From Rehmannia glutinosa (taxonomy: Eukaryota > Streptophyta > Magnoliopsida > Lamiales > Orobanchaceae): a DNA stretch of 64,000 bases. Below are positions 21,693-32,439 of the stretch, one piece after another; position 1 is the stretch's first letter; every line of letters starts with the position of its first letter. A program made the translations under genes and the position numbers. Where the stretch lies: contig JABTTQ020001790.1 in NCBI GenBank assembly GCA_016081115.2, forward strand, positions 124,001 to 188,000, written 5' to 3'. The notes beneath the pieces were generated by a model that had not been told where the DNA came from, did no database searches, and was given only the letters and a program-made list of their open reading frames with translations.

Positions 21693-22140
21693 TAGCTACG
21701 ATTATTGGTGGCAAAGATCGAAAGGCGATTCGATTTCCGAGCAACACTGAGGTAAATCTAAAGGATCAATGTAAAGCCATTCGTCTGAGGAGTGGAACGG
21801 AATACGAGGGGCCGAAAATACTAGAAAATTTCGAAAAATTGCAGGACGGCACGGCCTGTGCGCCACCGCACGGCCAGCCCTTGCGCCCTGCTGGAACGGC
21901 AATCGATGCGCCGGGAGATGCAGAAACTGAGGCAATTGGCGAGGTTGAGGCCGAGGAAGGAGCTGAGGAACATCGTGCTGAACAAAAAGGGCTGAGAAGC
22001 TTAAATCTTTCTCTAACCCTGATATTTCTAAACTTAATGTTCCCCTTCCTTTTCCCCAACGTTTTCAAAAGAAAAAGTTAGACGCGCAATTTGCTAAATT
22101 TTTAGATATCTTTAAGAAACTGCATATTAACATTCCTTTT
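21620..22140 (+). pseudogene. Athila gag C-terminus and gag-protease linker
   Basis: GSQIKNLETQIGLIATIIGG and KAIRLRSGTEYEGP are conserved Athila gag-end motifs. The linker afterwards encodes Ala/Glu-rich sequence laid over GC-rich palindromes (21846-21890). It shifts frame at about 21990, after which FAKFLDIFKKLHINIPF-like coding leads to the protease. Confidence 0.7.
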
Positions 22141-23042
22141 GCAGATGCCCAATTACGCTAAATTTTTAAAGGATGTTATGTCAAAGAAGCGGAAGATGAC
22201 TAGTTTCAAACAAAGTGTAACTGGACAGAGGAGTGCGGTCTGCAATAATCCAAAGGAAGCTACCACGGAAATTGAAAGATTCGGGAGTTTCACTATCCCT
22301 TGTGCTATTTGTGATGTTTACTTTAAGAAAGCACTTTGTGATTTAGGAGCGAGTATTAACTTAATGCCCTTGTCTATTTTCGTGCAACTTGGATTGGGAG
22401 AGGTAAAGCCGTCTCACGGTCACCCTACAACTCGCGCATCGATCACTCACTTATCCAAAGGGAATCATCGAGGATGTACTTGTCAAAGTTGATAAATTCA
22501 TATTCCTTGTGGATTTCTTGGTGTTGGACGTGGAGGAAGATAAAGACGTCCCTTTGATACTTGGGCGTCCATTCCTAGCTACGGGGAAGGCCTTAATAGA
22601 TGTGCAAAAGGGCGAGCTCACGTTACGGGTTAATGATGAGCATGTGTTATTTACTATCTATAAGGCACTTCAATTTCATGATGGTGTTGAGACTTGTAAT
22701 TTTATAGACGTAGTTGAATCTTGCATTAACGAGTATGCGAATCATACATTGTTTAGGGATAATTTGGAGTTTGGCTTGACACATTCGTGCTTAATGTCGA
22801 ACTTGACTATTGATATTGATAACCAAGACTTGTATGATTGCGTTTGTGCTTTGGATAGTATGCAGGAACTACCGAGGAGCGCAAGAGGCGCGCACACGCT
22901 AGAAAACGTACGGGAGTTAGTTACACAGGGGCGCACGGCCCGTGCTCTTGAGCAAGCCAAGGTCGTGCGCATAGCCAAAATAAAAACTGAGGAAAACGAC
23001 GACAAAGATGGCGTGCAAATGGCACGGTCAGCCCGTGCCTAG
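22141..23042 (+). pseudogene. Athila aspartic protease region, frameshifted
   Basis: CDLGASINLMPLSIF holds the DLGAS active-site block of Athila proteases. VDFLVLDVEEDKDVPLILGR and PFLATGKALIDV form its C-terminal half in the next frame, from 22509. A frameshift near 22490 separates the halves. The end of the second open stretch runs into palindrome-rich linker coding with an Ala/Arg bias. Confidence 0.8.
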
Positions 23043-23324
23043 GGTCAAAAATCCAAGAGAATCAAGACGGCACGGCGCGGCCCGTGCTCATCAAAGACGG
23101 GCCGACCCGTGCTCGTAGTCGAAGAAAAAGTCAAGGACTGAAGACGGCACGCCCGGCTTATCGCAAAGACGAGCGGCCGTGTGCCCATCCGACGAGGCCA
23201 AATCGAACCCAGAACTCAAGCCCTTGCCCGAGCATCCCAAATATGCATTCCTTGGAGCGAATAACACGAATCCGGTAATCGTATCATCTCTTTTAACTTG
23301 AGTTCAACTCGATAAATTGCTTAG
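23043..23324 (+). other. Palindrome-rich linker before the Athila RT
   Basis: Contains several GCACGGnnCGTGC-type palindromes (23068-23185) and no conserved protein motif. It is part of the gag-pol reading region but appears expanded and free of constraint. Confidence 0.5.
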
Positions 23325-24259
23325 GTGTTACGAAAACATAAGTCGGCGATAGGTTGGTCAATCTCTGACTTAAAAGGCATTAGTCCATCGATTGTGATGC
23401 ATAAAATTAGGATGGAAGAGGTCTATAAACCTTCGGTACAAAATCAAAGACGATTAAACCCTATAATGCAAGAAGTCGTTAGAAAAGAAGTTTTAAAATG
23501 GTTAGATCTTTGGAATTATATATGCTATTTACGACGAGTTCTTGGGTAAGTCCGGTGCAAGTGGTGCTTAGAAGAAAGGGGGATGACAAAGAGTGAGAAA
23601 TGAGAGTGATGAGCTTATAGCAACTAGAGTAGTAATCGGATGGCGAATTTGTATTGATTATTATGGGTTAAATGATGTTACTCGCAAAGATCACTTTCCC
23701 CTTCCCTTTATTGATATGATGCTTGACCGTTTGGCGGGATATGATTACTATTGTTTTCTCGATGGTTATTTTGGGTATAATCAGATCATGATTGCCCCGG
23801 AGGACCAAGAGAAGACGACCTTTACATGCCCCTATGGTACATTTGCATTTCGAGAATGCCATTCGACTTTGTAATGCACCCGCTACTTTTCAAAGATGCA
23901 TGATGGCAATATTCCATGATTTCATTGAGAAAATAATGGAGGTTTTTATGGATGATTTTTCTGTGTTTGGAGATTCATATGATCATTGTCTGGATAACCT
24001 TTCTCTAGTTTTGCAGAGATGCGAGGAGACTAACCTTGTTTTAAATTGGGAAAAGTGCCATTTCATGGTACGAGATGGCATTGTTTTAGGCCACCGAGTC
24101 TCTTCTGCAGGTTTGGAAGTTGATAGAGCGAAGGTTGTGGCAATCAAGAAACTCCCACCTCCAACAAACGAGAAAGCCATTCGAAGCATTTTAGGGCACG
24201 CCGGATTCTATAGAAGGTTTATCCGTGACTTTTCTAAAATCACTAAACCTTTAAGTTAG
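23325..24259 (+). pseudogene. Athila reverse transcriptase, frameshifted
   Basis: Blocks in order: SDLKGISPSIVMHKI, RRLNPIMQEVVRKEVLKWLD, GWRICIDYYGLNDVTRKDHFPLPFID, FLDGYFGYNQI, TFTCPYGTFAF, CNAPATFQRCM, FMDDFSVF (catalytic Asp pair) and LGHRVSSAGLEVD. Frames change near 23540 and 23850. DGYFGYNQI replaces the usual DGYSGYNQI. The enzyme is recognisable but not translatable as one chain. Confidence 0.88.
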
Positions 24260-24779
24260 TTATTAGAAAAAGATATTGCTTTCAATTTTTCAGATGATTG
24301 TCTGCAGGCTTTTGAGATTCTGAAGAAGGCTTTGGTGACAACACCGATTCTAGTAGTTCCGGATTGGAGTTAGCCCTTCGATCTTATGTGTGATGCCCTT
24401 CGAGCTTATGTGTGATGCCATCTATTATGCAAGCAGAACTTTAGATAGCGCCCAGCAAAACTACACCACCACTGAGAAAGAAATGCTGGCAATCGTATTT
24501 GCATTCGACAAAGTCCGATCTTACTTGATTGGAACCAAGACGATAGTCCACACCGACCACGCGGCAATTAAATATCTATTTGACAAGAAGGATGCCAAAC
24601 CGAGACTGATTCGGTGGATCCTCTTGTTACAAGAATTCAATGTGGAGATTCGAGATAGAAAGGGCTGCGAGAATGTAGTAGCCGATCACTTGTCCAGACT
24701 GGAATACAAGAAGGAGGAGAAAGAGGACACGGAGGCAATTAAGGAGGAGCTCCCCGATGAGCAACTTCGATGCCTATGA
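24260..24779 (+). pseudogene. Athila RNase H
   Basis: After a stop at 24257, FEILKKALVTTPI and a short duplicated stretch at about 24380-24415 precede the open frame 24390-24779. It shows YYASRTLDSAQQNYTTTEKE, LAIVFAFDKVRSYL, HTDHAAIKYL, RLIRWILLLQEF and VVADHLSRL, all standard for gypsy RNase H. Its role is to remove the RNA template. Confidence 0.85.
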
Positions 24780-25693
24780 CCAATGTGATGGAAGTTGAAC
24801 TCTTTGATGTGTGGGGATCGACTTCATGGGCCCCTTCCCATCTTCGTCGGGGTATCAATACATTCTACTTGCGGTGGAGTACGCATCTCGATGGGTTGAA
24901 GCAATCCCCGCACGACTTATGATGCGTGAGTAGTGCTTAAATTCCTAAAGAAAAATATATTCACTCGGTTTGGAACCCCGAGAGCTTTAATTAGCGACGG
25001 GGGTCACACTTTGTGAATAAATTGATGAGCACTCTACTTGCGAAATATGGGGTCAAGCACAAGGTGGCATTAGCATACAATCCGCAAGCAAACGCGCAAA
25101 ACAGAGGTAGCCAATCGCGAGATTAAGCATATTTTGGAGAATTTGATAAACATAAATCGCAAGGATTGGGCCATGAAGCTAGATGATGCATTATGGGCAT
25201 ATCGATCGCATACAAGACACCATTGGGCACATCTCCATACTAGTTAGTATTTGGGAAATCGTGTCACTTGCCGTCGAATTGGAGCACAAGGCGTTTTGGG
25301 TCGTGAAAAAGTTTAATTTTGACTTCCAAGCGTGGTGCGAAGAGGCTCCTACACTTAAATGAGATGGAGAAATTTTGGGATGAAGCATATGAAAACTCCT
25401 GGATTTACAAATAGCGAACCAAAAGATGGCACGATCGCATGATAAAGAAGAGATAGTTTATGCCGGGTGAACAAGTCCAATTGTTTAACTCGTGTCTTAA
25501 ACTCTTTCCGGGAAAACATAAGTCAAGATGGTCGGGACCATTTGTAATAAAGAAGGTGTTAAATCCTCCGGGAATAGTGGAGTTGGTGAGCCGAGACGGA
25601 GAGACGTTCATGGTAAATGGCCAGAGGATCAAGCACTACTTGAGCCAGGATCAAAAGGAAGAGGTGACACGCCTCACTTTGCTAGAGCCGTGA
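24780..25693 (+). pseudogene. Athila integrase, N-terminus missing, many lesions
   Basis: The core starts abruptly with WGIDFMGPFPSSSGYQYILLAVEY about 30 bases after the RNase H end. The zinc-finger half of the integrase and its linker (about 200 residues in relatives) have therefore been deleted. Stops litter 24930-25400. The C-terminal domain is open from 25460 (GEQVQLFNSCLKLFPGKHKS, WSGPFVIKKV). It cannot integrate DNA. Confidence 0.82.
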
Positions 25694-26666
25694 TCGACCA
25701 AACAGGCGTCACGCTATAGACGTTAAATTTAGCGCTTGTTGGGAGGCAACCCAATGGTTTTGTTGTTTTATTTCTTCCCATGTTTTCTTGGTTTGTTTTC
25801 CCTTTTCTAAGTTAGGATTTAATTGCTTTCATAGGTTAGAATTTTTCCCAATTTTGCTAAAAAAAAAATGAAAATTGAAAAACAAGGAATGGCACTTAGC
25901 ACGGGCAGCCCGTGCGCCATGCGCACGGCCCGTGCTGTACCACACCTGAAGGATATTGCGTTCGGCCCCCAGCACGGGCCACCCGTGTCGTTTGGCACGG
26001 CCCGTGCGTCTTCAAGATTTGGGGCTCAATTCTTCGGCCCCTAGCACGGGTGGCCCATGCCGAATGAGCACGCCCGTGCTCATTCCTGTTGAGGCTTAAA
26101 ACAGACGGGCAGAGTCTGAAATTTTTCACAAAAACATCCCCTCCCTCGCGCGCAGACTAGCACGAAATCGCCCTCTCTAATTTTTTTCTCCAAAATCCTC
26201 CTAGAACATCATCACTAATCACTTCCCACACTACTCTAAACTATAATTACACTTGTTGAATTGCTTGGAAGCAAGGATTTGGGGTAGCAAGCACCTAGGG
26301 TTTCAAAAAAATCCAACTCTCTTCCTATTTTCGGGATTTAAGGTATAAATTGAATTTTTAATGTCAAATTTCTTGAGGATTAAGGATTAGAGTTGATTTA
26401 TGATGCTTGTTTGATACTTGTGCCATGATTTTGATTGAAATTTTCTATGGGGCATTATATCGAACACCTTGTAGGTTGGTGAATTGTGATGATTTTGGTT
26501 GATTGCTTGATGGATTATACTTGTGCTAGATTGTTTAGGGTGTTAGTGGCTAAGATTTTTGGCAATTATATTGGTATGTGAGTGAAAGCTTAATTGTGGA
26601 TTAAATTGTTGATGTGAGCCACTATGCCTTTGTTGGATTGTTGTATTAATTTATCGTTCGTTTTAC
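25694..26666 (+). other. Spacer between Athila pol and env-like gene
   Basis: Starts with CGCTTGTTGGGAGGCAACCCAATGG-like sequence common after Athila pol. It contains GCACGGGC palindromes at 25899-26085, then an AT-rich leader before the ATG at 26667. No open frame is credible. It may carry signals for a subgenomic or spliced env-like transcript, which is an inference. Confidence 0.5.
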
Positions 26667-27941
26667 TTGGCACGTATGGATTCTCACGATTATTTTGCCA
26701 GGTACTTCAAACAAATGGATGAACCACAAAGAGGTCGGGGTGGACGTTTGAGGAGACCCGCTCGGGAGTTCGATCCGAACCACCCGCGTGCCTATGGACT
26801 CACTTTCACCGAGCACGATATAATGGAGCGATGGAACCGGCTCATCACTCGTGATTACATTCCCACACGCTATGCCGATGATGAGTGTACCCAAACTCTC
26901 GGGATACACGATGAGGTGTGGCAAATGTTTGAACGAGTTGGTTGGACCGATTTCATGCAAGGGCGGTGGCCAACATACAAGACACTCACACTCGAATTCT
27001 TAAGCACCGTCCAGGTTATGGAAACGCGACCAAGGAACGAGCCTCGGAAAATCCACTTCAGGATGGGCAACGTATGGAGGGAAATCACGATCGCCGAACT
27101 GAATCAAATCTATGGGGTACCATCCGACGCCCCGTACCGAACGGCTGAAAATTACAACGCGCATGAATTCTGGCGGTTGTTGACAGAAACTCCCAAAATC
27201 GGCCTCATACAATACGCCGCACGCACTTCCAAAGCATCGTCACTCCGCAACCCCATCTTCCGTTATATTCAAAAGATGACGGCCCACTCGGATTCGCTTA
27301 GGTACAACAACGGGGGTATGCAAGCGAAAGAGTTATACCTACTATGATGTATGCTCACTCGCACCCCTTATAACATGGCTGCATACTTTGTGGACCACGC
27401 CGTCTACATACAACAGCATGATGTGGGGAAGATCTTAATTGGGGGAATGATAACCCCTATTGCACGGCATTTCGAGGTTGACATAAGCCATATGGAGCCA
27501 TTAGCGGGCAGTCAAAGCATCAACTTGAGCGCCCTTCACACCATGAAGATCATCAGCAATGAGGAGAATATCCTTTGTTTTCAACAAAAAGTCGGGTCTG
27601 CGTTTCCCCTTTCTAACCCGCAGCTCACAGTTGTGGTTGACAACCAAATCAACTGGCTTATGTACTCTGAGGAGCATATCAGAGTCATGCAGGGTTTGGC
27701 GGCATGAAAGAGGCGAAGGGTAGCTGGGTTGCCCGATGAAGAAGACTTGGTAATGGAGGCGCAGAAGTATGATAGGCAGGAGAGGGGGTTTGAGCAGGGC
27801 TTCCAGCAGGGAGGCTTCGAGCAGGGCGGCCCTAGTAGGGGAACCGATATTCCAGAGAGCTCTCGCCAAGACGAGGAGCGTGGGGGACAGTATGATCATG
27901 ATAGATTCTGTGCTTTTGAGGAAAGCTTGCGGCAAAGATAG
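26667..27941 (+). pseudogene. Athila ORF after pol (env-like position), two in-frame stops
   Basis: One frame of about 425 codons from ATG 26667, interrupted only by TGA at 27345 and 27705. It encodes DSHDYFARYFKQMDEPQRG, RAYGLTFTEHDIMERWNRLI, WPTYKTLTLEFLSTV, FRMGNVWREITIAELNQIYG and, after the first stop, YFVDHAVYIQQHDVGKILIG. This fits the Athila ORF1 family (Arabidopsis retrotransposon ORF-1, PF03078) that occupies the env position. The tail is Gln/Gly/Arg-rich (RGFEQGFQQGGFEQGG). No hydrophobic fusion or membrane segment is evident, so an envelope role is doubtful. The opposite-strand open frame at 27501-28259 is a shadow. Confidence 0.85.
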
Positions 27942-29491
27942 AGACGACCGGTGCTTTCCGAGAAGTCCAGGAACAAAGGTACCTAGCCTAGAGCCAGTGG
28001 TACCAAACACACGAGCAGCGGGAGTTTGAGATAGTGCAGACATTACATCGGATTGAGAATTGGCATATCTCCCAGGGCCACTACCCGCCGCCACCCCCAC
28101 AGTGATACAGGTCCTATCCACACTTTTCATTGAAATTCTACCTTCTCTTTCATGCGCTATAATTTCATCCAAGTTTGGGGGGGGAGAGGTAGTATTTTTT
28201 TTATGGGTGTGGCGTTTGCATTCATTTAGTTGCATGTAGAGCATATAGTTGCATTGCATTAGATGTTGAATTTTTTTATGGTTTTAGCACGGTTATAGCT
28301 TTAGCACGTTTATTGCTTTTCTAGTTGTTAGGGAGTGAGTTGACCGCTATTGTGTGTTTGTGGTGTTTTGATTGTGATCTTGATCATGGGAGCATTTGCG
28401 GATTGGTTTGTGTTGTTTTGAATTGGATGTTGAGTGTGAGTTGATTGGGTTGAGAATAGTTAATATGGAGCATGTGATTATTGAATCATGGTTAACGTAC
28501 TTTGAATTATACACTTACAAGCCTGTGAGCTTTTGAGCCTTTACTGCTTTCATATTATGCAGTCTTGTTTGTGATTGAGTGTGTCATTCATGTTGATTTG
28601 AATTCTAGAACTTGCTTTGGTATCTCCGTCAAAGTCACATGTTGTATGCATTCATGAAGATGATTTTAGGCCATCTTTGTTAAGCCTTTCAAGCCTTTTT
28701 GCCTACCTTATGATATTGGACTTCCCTAGTTAGCCAATTTGAGCCTATTGCCTGATTTTTTGATAGCCACATTTCAAGCCTTTGAATCTTATGTAATATA
28801 TTTGTTACCCTGAGCTTAAGCGTATAGAGTTGAGAAAAAGGGGATGAATAAAGGATTGAATAAAGGGGTGTCAAAAGTCAGAAAATGTGTACATGTTGGG
28901 AACTCGGGAATAAAAGAGGAAAAAGGGGAAAAATACTCACAAAAGTCGAAAAAAATGGCTGCAAAAGTGAGTCGGCCAGAAGTGAAAAATAGGCTGATAA
29001 TTGTGATGTAAGGCGAAGGGAATAATGTGTATGAAAAAGAAGGGAGAAATAGAGAAGTGAGAGGATATAAGGCGATTGGGAGCACATAGTCGATTTGAAT
29101 TAGAAAAATGGTTTGAGAAGAACAAATGTGTTTTCCAATCTATACGCTCGAGTTGAGTCACTTTATCCATATTTCCCTACCTTAACCAAAGAACCTTCAT
29201 TACAACCTTAAATAAAGTCCTTTATGATTTGTGAATTGCATACAAACGAGTGGCGGAGATGTGAGACGATTTGCAAGCATATGGTAATTCTTCATCATTG
29301 ATATGACATGAGCGAATACACGTCCTTTATCATGCTAGTGAGTAGAGTATACACTTTATCTCAGAGAGGTGTGATTTGAAGTGTTTTACCATGATTTTTA
29401 TAAACTTGTGATGCGGTGTGCTTGAGTGCTCTTCTTTACCCCATTTGTGTTGTTTTGTTTGTAAAGTGTTGACTGGGGCTGTCAACAGTTT
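27942..29491 (+). other. Athila 3' untranslated region
   Basis: AT-rich, stop-laden, 1.55 kb. It contains an extra purine tract, AAGTTTGGGGGGGGAGAGG, at 28171-28189 soon after the env-like gene, and an A/G-rich block at 28890-29050. I see no gene. Confidence 0.7.
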
Positions 29492-29504
29492 AAGTTTGGG
29501 GATT
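29492..29504 (+). promoter_or_regulatory. Polypurine tract of the Athila element
   Basis: AAGTTTGGGGATT ends exactly where the 3' LTR begins (TGATTGAC). AAGTTTGGGG is the usual Athila form. Confidence 0.8.
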
Positions 29505-30975
29505 TGATTGACTTGTGTTTTGCATGTATTTTGGGCTTAATATTGGCTATAATGTGTTGATATGCATGCATTATATGAGTAAATGGGGTTTTATTCTTGT
29601 TTTGTGGAAAAGGATTACGCTTTGCTCATTTTGTAGGAATTTATATATATTTGTAGCATTTTGGCAACAAATCGGGCATTGCAACCGCCAATACTTGACA
29701 TTTAGACGAAGTTTGGGGTCGAATCAAGGAGAAGTCGGACGAACCGAGCAAGAAACGGAAGGAAATGGCCAAGTGTTTGATGATACAGGTGAGCACGGGC
29801 AGGGCGTGCTTCCCTAGCAAGCCCGTGCTCGACCTATACCTGAAGAAGAGAGTGTTTGGCCTATAGCACGGGCAGCCCGTGCCATATGGGCACGCCCGTG
29901 CTCCTCTCAAGAAATTGGACAATTGGTTCGGCACCCAGCACGGGCTGGGTGTGCCAATGAGGCACTTTGTGCTCCTCTCTGCGGGAAAAAGCAGTTTGAC
30001 TCGTTTTGACTAGGTTTTCGACCCAAACGAAGTACAAATAGACACGGGGCGGCCACAAACAAGGACACGCTGATTTTTACCCTAGAAACCAGAGAAAATA
30101 GAGTTTTCAACCAGAAACTTCGAGAGATCGATCAAGACCGCAACCACACCTTCGAGGATTGAAGATAGATCGAGAGATCGTCATCATCCCCGAGTCACTC
30201 ATTCCATCGTATCGTTATTTTAATTAGTTAGATTTTGATTATGAATAATTTGTCTATGAATTGTTTATTTTCAATGTCTGGCTAAACATCTTGTGATTCC
30301 GGGTTTGGGAGTAGGTTAATAAACACTTTTATTTGATGATTAAGGATGAAGTTAATGTTTTCTTTCTCTATTCAGGTACTTCGCTTTAATTCTTGTTTTA
30401 TCAAAAGGCCTTTGATCTAAACTTGTTTGATGTATTGATTCATAATTCTACCGATGAGTTTCAATACTAGATCTTGAGTACTTGACACAAATAGATTGCA
30501 TGATTGAGAAGTCTGCGAATATTTGTGAGATCTAATAATCTTTTGAACTTTTGGGAGTTGGATATCTCATGTTGAGTAGAGATGCTAACATAGATATTCC
30601 AATCAACGCTTTTACATACATCTCGAGAGAGGGGGTAAATTACTATGGTGACTGGTCTATAGAGAAGAATACGTTTACCCTTGGTTTGATTAATCTGAGA
30701 ATAAAAGTGGGATATTAATTGAAACCATAACCCAGGAATCCATCCATTCATACTTGATCTTTTAATCACTCTTTGATTTGTTATTTTAGGATTAATTTCT
30801 GCTTTAGTAGTAATAAAACCAACCCTTCAAATTTCGATAGTTTAGATAAAAATAGGACTATTATAATCCAATACTTGGTACATTAATTTATTAATCCATG
30901 TGGATTCGACCTTGCAAACCCTATTCTATAAACTGATTCGTACACTTGCAGTGAAGCTAAAAAAATAGGCGAACA
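29505..30975 (+). repeat. 3' LTR of the Athila element
   Basis: 1,471 bp, TGATTGAC...GGCGAACA, nearly identical to the 5' LTR apart from the shorter AT run and small differences in the palindrome block (29930-29980). Confidence 0.92.
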
Positions 30976-31057
30976 AATACCCAGGCCCTGGAACGTGTGT
31001 TACCTTAAGAAGTTTTATGTGTATAAATGTATTTTACGAAAGCCTATAAGCTTGTAA
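30976..31057 (+). pseudogene. Last codons of the Tat integrase
   Basis: IPRPWNVCYLKKFYV continues the integrase C-terminus left at 18702. RxWNxxxLKxFYV is the usual end of Tat polyproteins. The frame runs on to a stop at 31055. Confidence 0.8.
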
Positions 31058-31124
31058 CGCCTCCTCTTTTGCACACTTTATAAAATCAGATGGAAGACGC
31101 ATCTTTTGTCAATCTTGTCCAAAT

Positions 31125-32040
31125 CATCACCCATTAAACCGTGGCGTGGAGAGCTGAAGCTTTGAATCCCCCAGTTCTTAAGTTTTGAAGTGGGCGTTCA
31201 ACTTACGTTTTTCACCATTAAACTATAGGGCGGAGAGCTGAAGCTCTGTCCCCCAGGCCTTAAGTTTCGAATTGAGTGTTCAACTTAATTTTTTCACCAT
31301 TTAACCCCGGTGCGGAGAGAAGAAGCTCTAAATCCCCCATGTCTTAAGTTTCAAACTGAGCGTTCAACTTAAGTTTTTCACCTATAAACCCTGGCATGGA
31401 GAGTTGAAGCTCTTAATCCCCTAGGTCTTAAGTTTTGAACTAAGCAATCAATATAAATTTTTCACCATTAAACCCTGGCGTGCTGAGCTGAAGCTCTGAA
31501 TCCCCCCAGGTCTTAAGTTTCAAACTGAGCATTGAACTTAAGTTTTTCACCATTAAACCCGGCGCGGAGAGTTGAAGCTCTGAATCACCCAGGTCTTAAG
31601 TTTCAAACTGACGTTCTACTTAAGTTTTTTTACCATTAAACGCTGGCGCGGAGAGCTGAAGCTCGGAATCCCCCCGGTCTTAAGTTACAAACTAAGCGTT
31701 CAACTTAAGTTTTTCACCATTAAACTCTGGGGAGGAGAGCTGAAGCTCTAAATACACCAGGTCTTAAGTTTCGAGAGCGTTCACCTTAAGTTTTTCCATT
31801 ATTTAAAAAATTTCTGGTATGGAGAGTTGGAACTCTAAATACACCAGGTCTTAAGTTTCAAATTGAGCATTCAACTTAAGTTTTTCCATTATTTAAAATA
31901 TTCCTGGTGTGGAGAAATGAAGCTCTAAATACACCAGGTCTTAAGTTTTGAATTGAGCATTCAACTTAAGTTTTTCCATTATTTAAAAAATTCCTAGTAT
32001 GGAGAATTGAAGTTCTAAATACACCCGATCATGAAAATCA
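31125..32040 (+). repeat. Tandem array in the Tat 3' UTR, about 11 copies of 84-90 bp
   Basis: The marker GAGCTGAAGC or a variant recurs at 31151, 31235, 31317, 31401, 31485, 31569, 31653, 31737, 31824, 31914 and 32004. The period is 84 (82 once) for the first eight units and 87-90 for the last three. Each unit also has CTTAAGTTT and CACCATTAAACC. Tandem repeats in the hypervariable 3' UTR are a known trait of Tat/Ogre elements and can seed satellites. Confidence 0.92.
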
Positions 32041-32439
32041 AATAAAATGTTCAGCTAGGGCCTAGGAATCAAATGGAGCTCAAAGCCTGAGTGGTTATCA
32101 TCCTTAAAAAGCATCATGGGCAGAGTCAAGCTCTGGAAACCCCAGTTTTTTAAAATAACTATCACATACTTGAAAATTATGCCATAAAATACTAGCGAAA
32201 TCAAAGCCAAACAAGACAGAACAACCAGAACATGAACGAAAGCCATAAAAGAAGAGATACAATTTCCCAGTTAAGAAAAATGTGGTGATTCCAGTCATAA
32301 CCCAATTAAGCAGTTCACTAAAACTACTTAATTGGGGGGGAATGATGAAGCTAAAGTAAGGAGAAAATAGAAAAACTTAGAAGCATAAATGGCTAGGAAG
32401 AGCTATGAAATTATTCCAAAAACAGCAGAAAATAAAATT
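32041..32439 (+). other. Tat 3' spacer with a G-rich purine tract
   Basis: Follows the array. It contains ATTGGGGGGGAATGATG (G7 at 32334-32340), which looks like a polypurine tract followed by a TG dinucleotide. Minus-strand open frames here are short. It may mark an alternative 3' LTR start; see findings. Confidence 0.5.

Larger units (their letters stand above)
18703..30975 (+). mobile_element. Athila-lineage gypsy retrotransposon, complete but defective (12.3 kb)
   Basis: LTRs at 18703-20198 and 29505-30975, a primer site related to tRNA-Asp, gag, protease, RT, RNase H, damaged integrase, an Athila-type ORF after pol and a purine tract. Flanking bases are GATAC (18698-18702) and AATAC (30976-30980), a 4/5 target duplication. 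The sequence on both sides joins into one Tat integrase C-terminus, confirming the insertion. Short GCACGGGC/GCCCGTGC palindromes are scattered through LTRs, gag-pro and the spacer after pol. Confidence 0.92.

Noticed and set aside
27501..28259. 252-codon minus-strand open frame
   Set aside because: It lies opposite the Athila env-position gene, whose plus-strand frame carries family motifs. The minus-strand product has no recognisable motif, so it is a shadow.
31125..32040. Possible CRISPR-like array
   Set aside because: Units are contiguous 84-90 bp tandem repeats with no unique spacers, in a plant Tat UTR.
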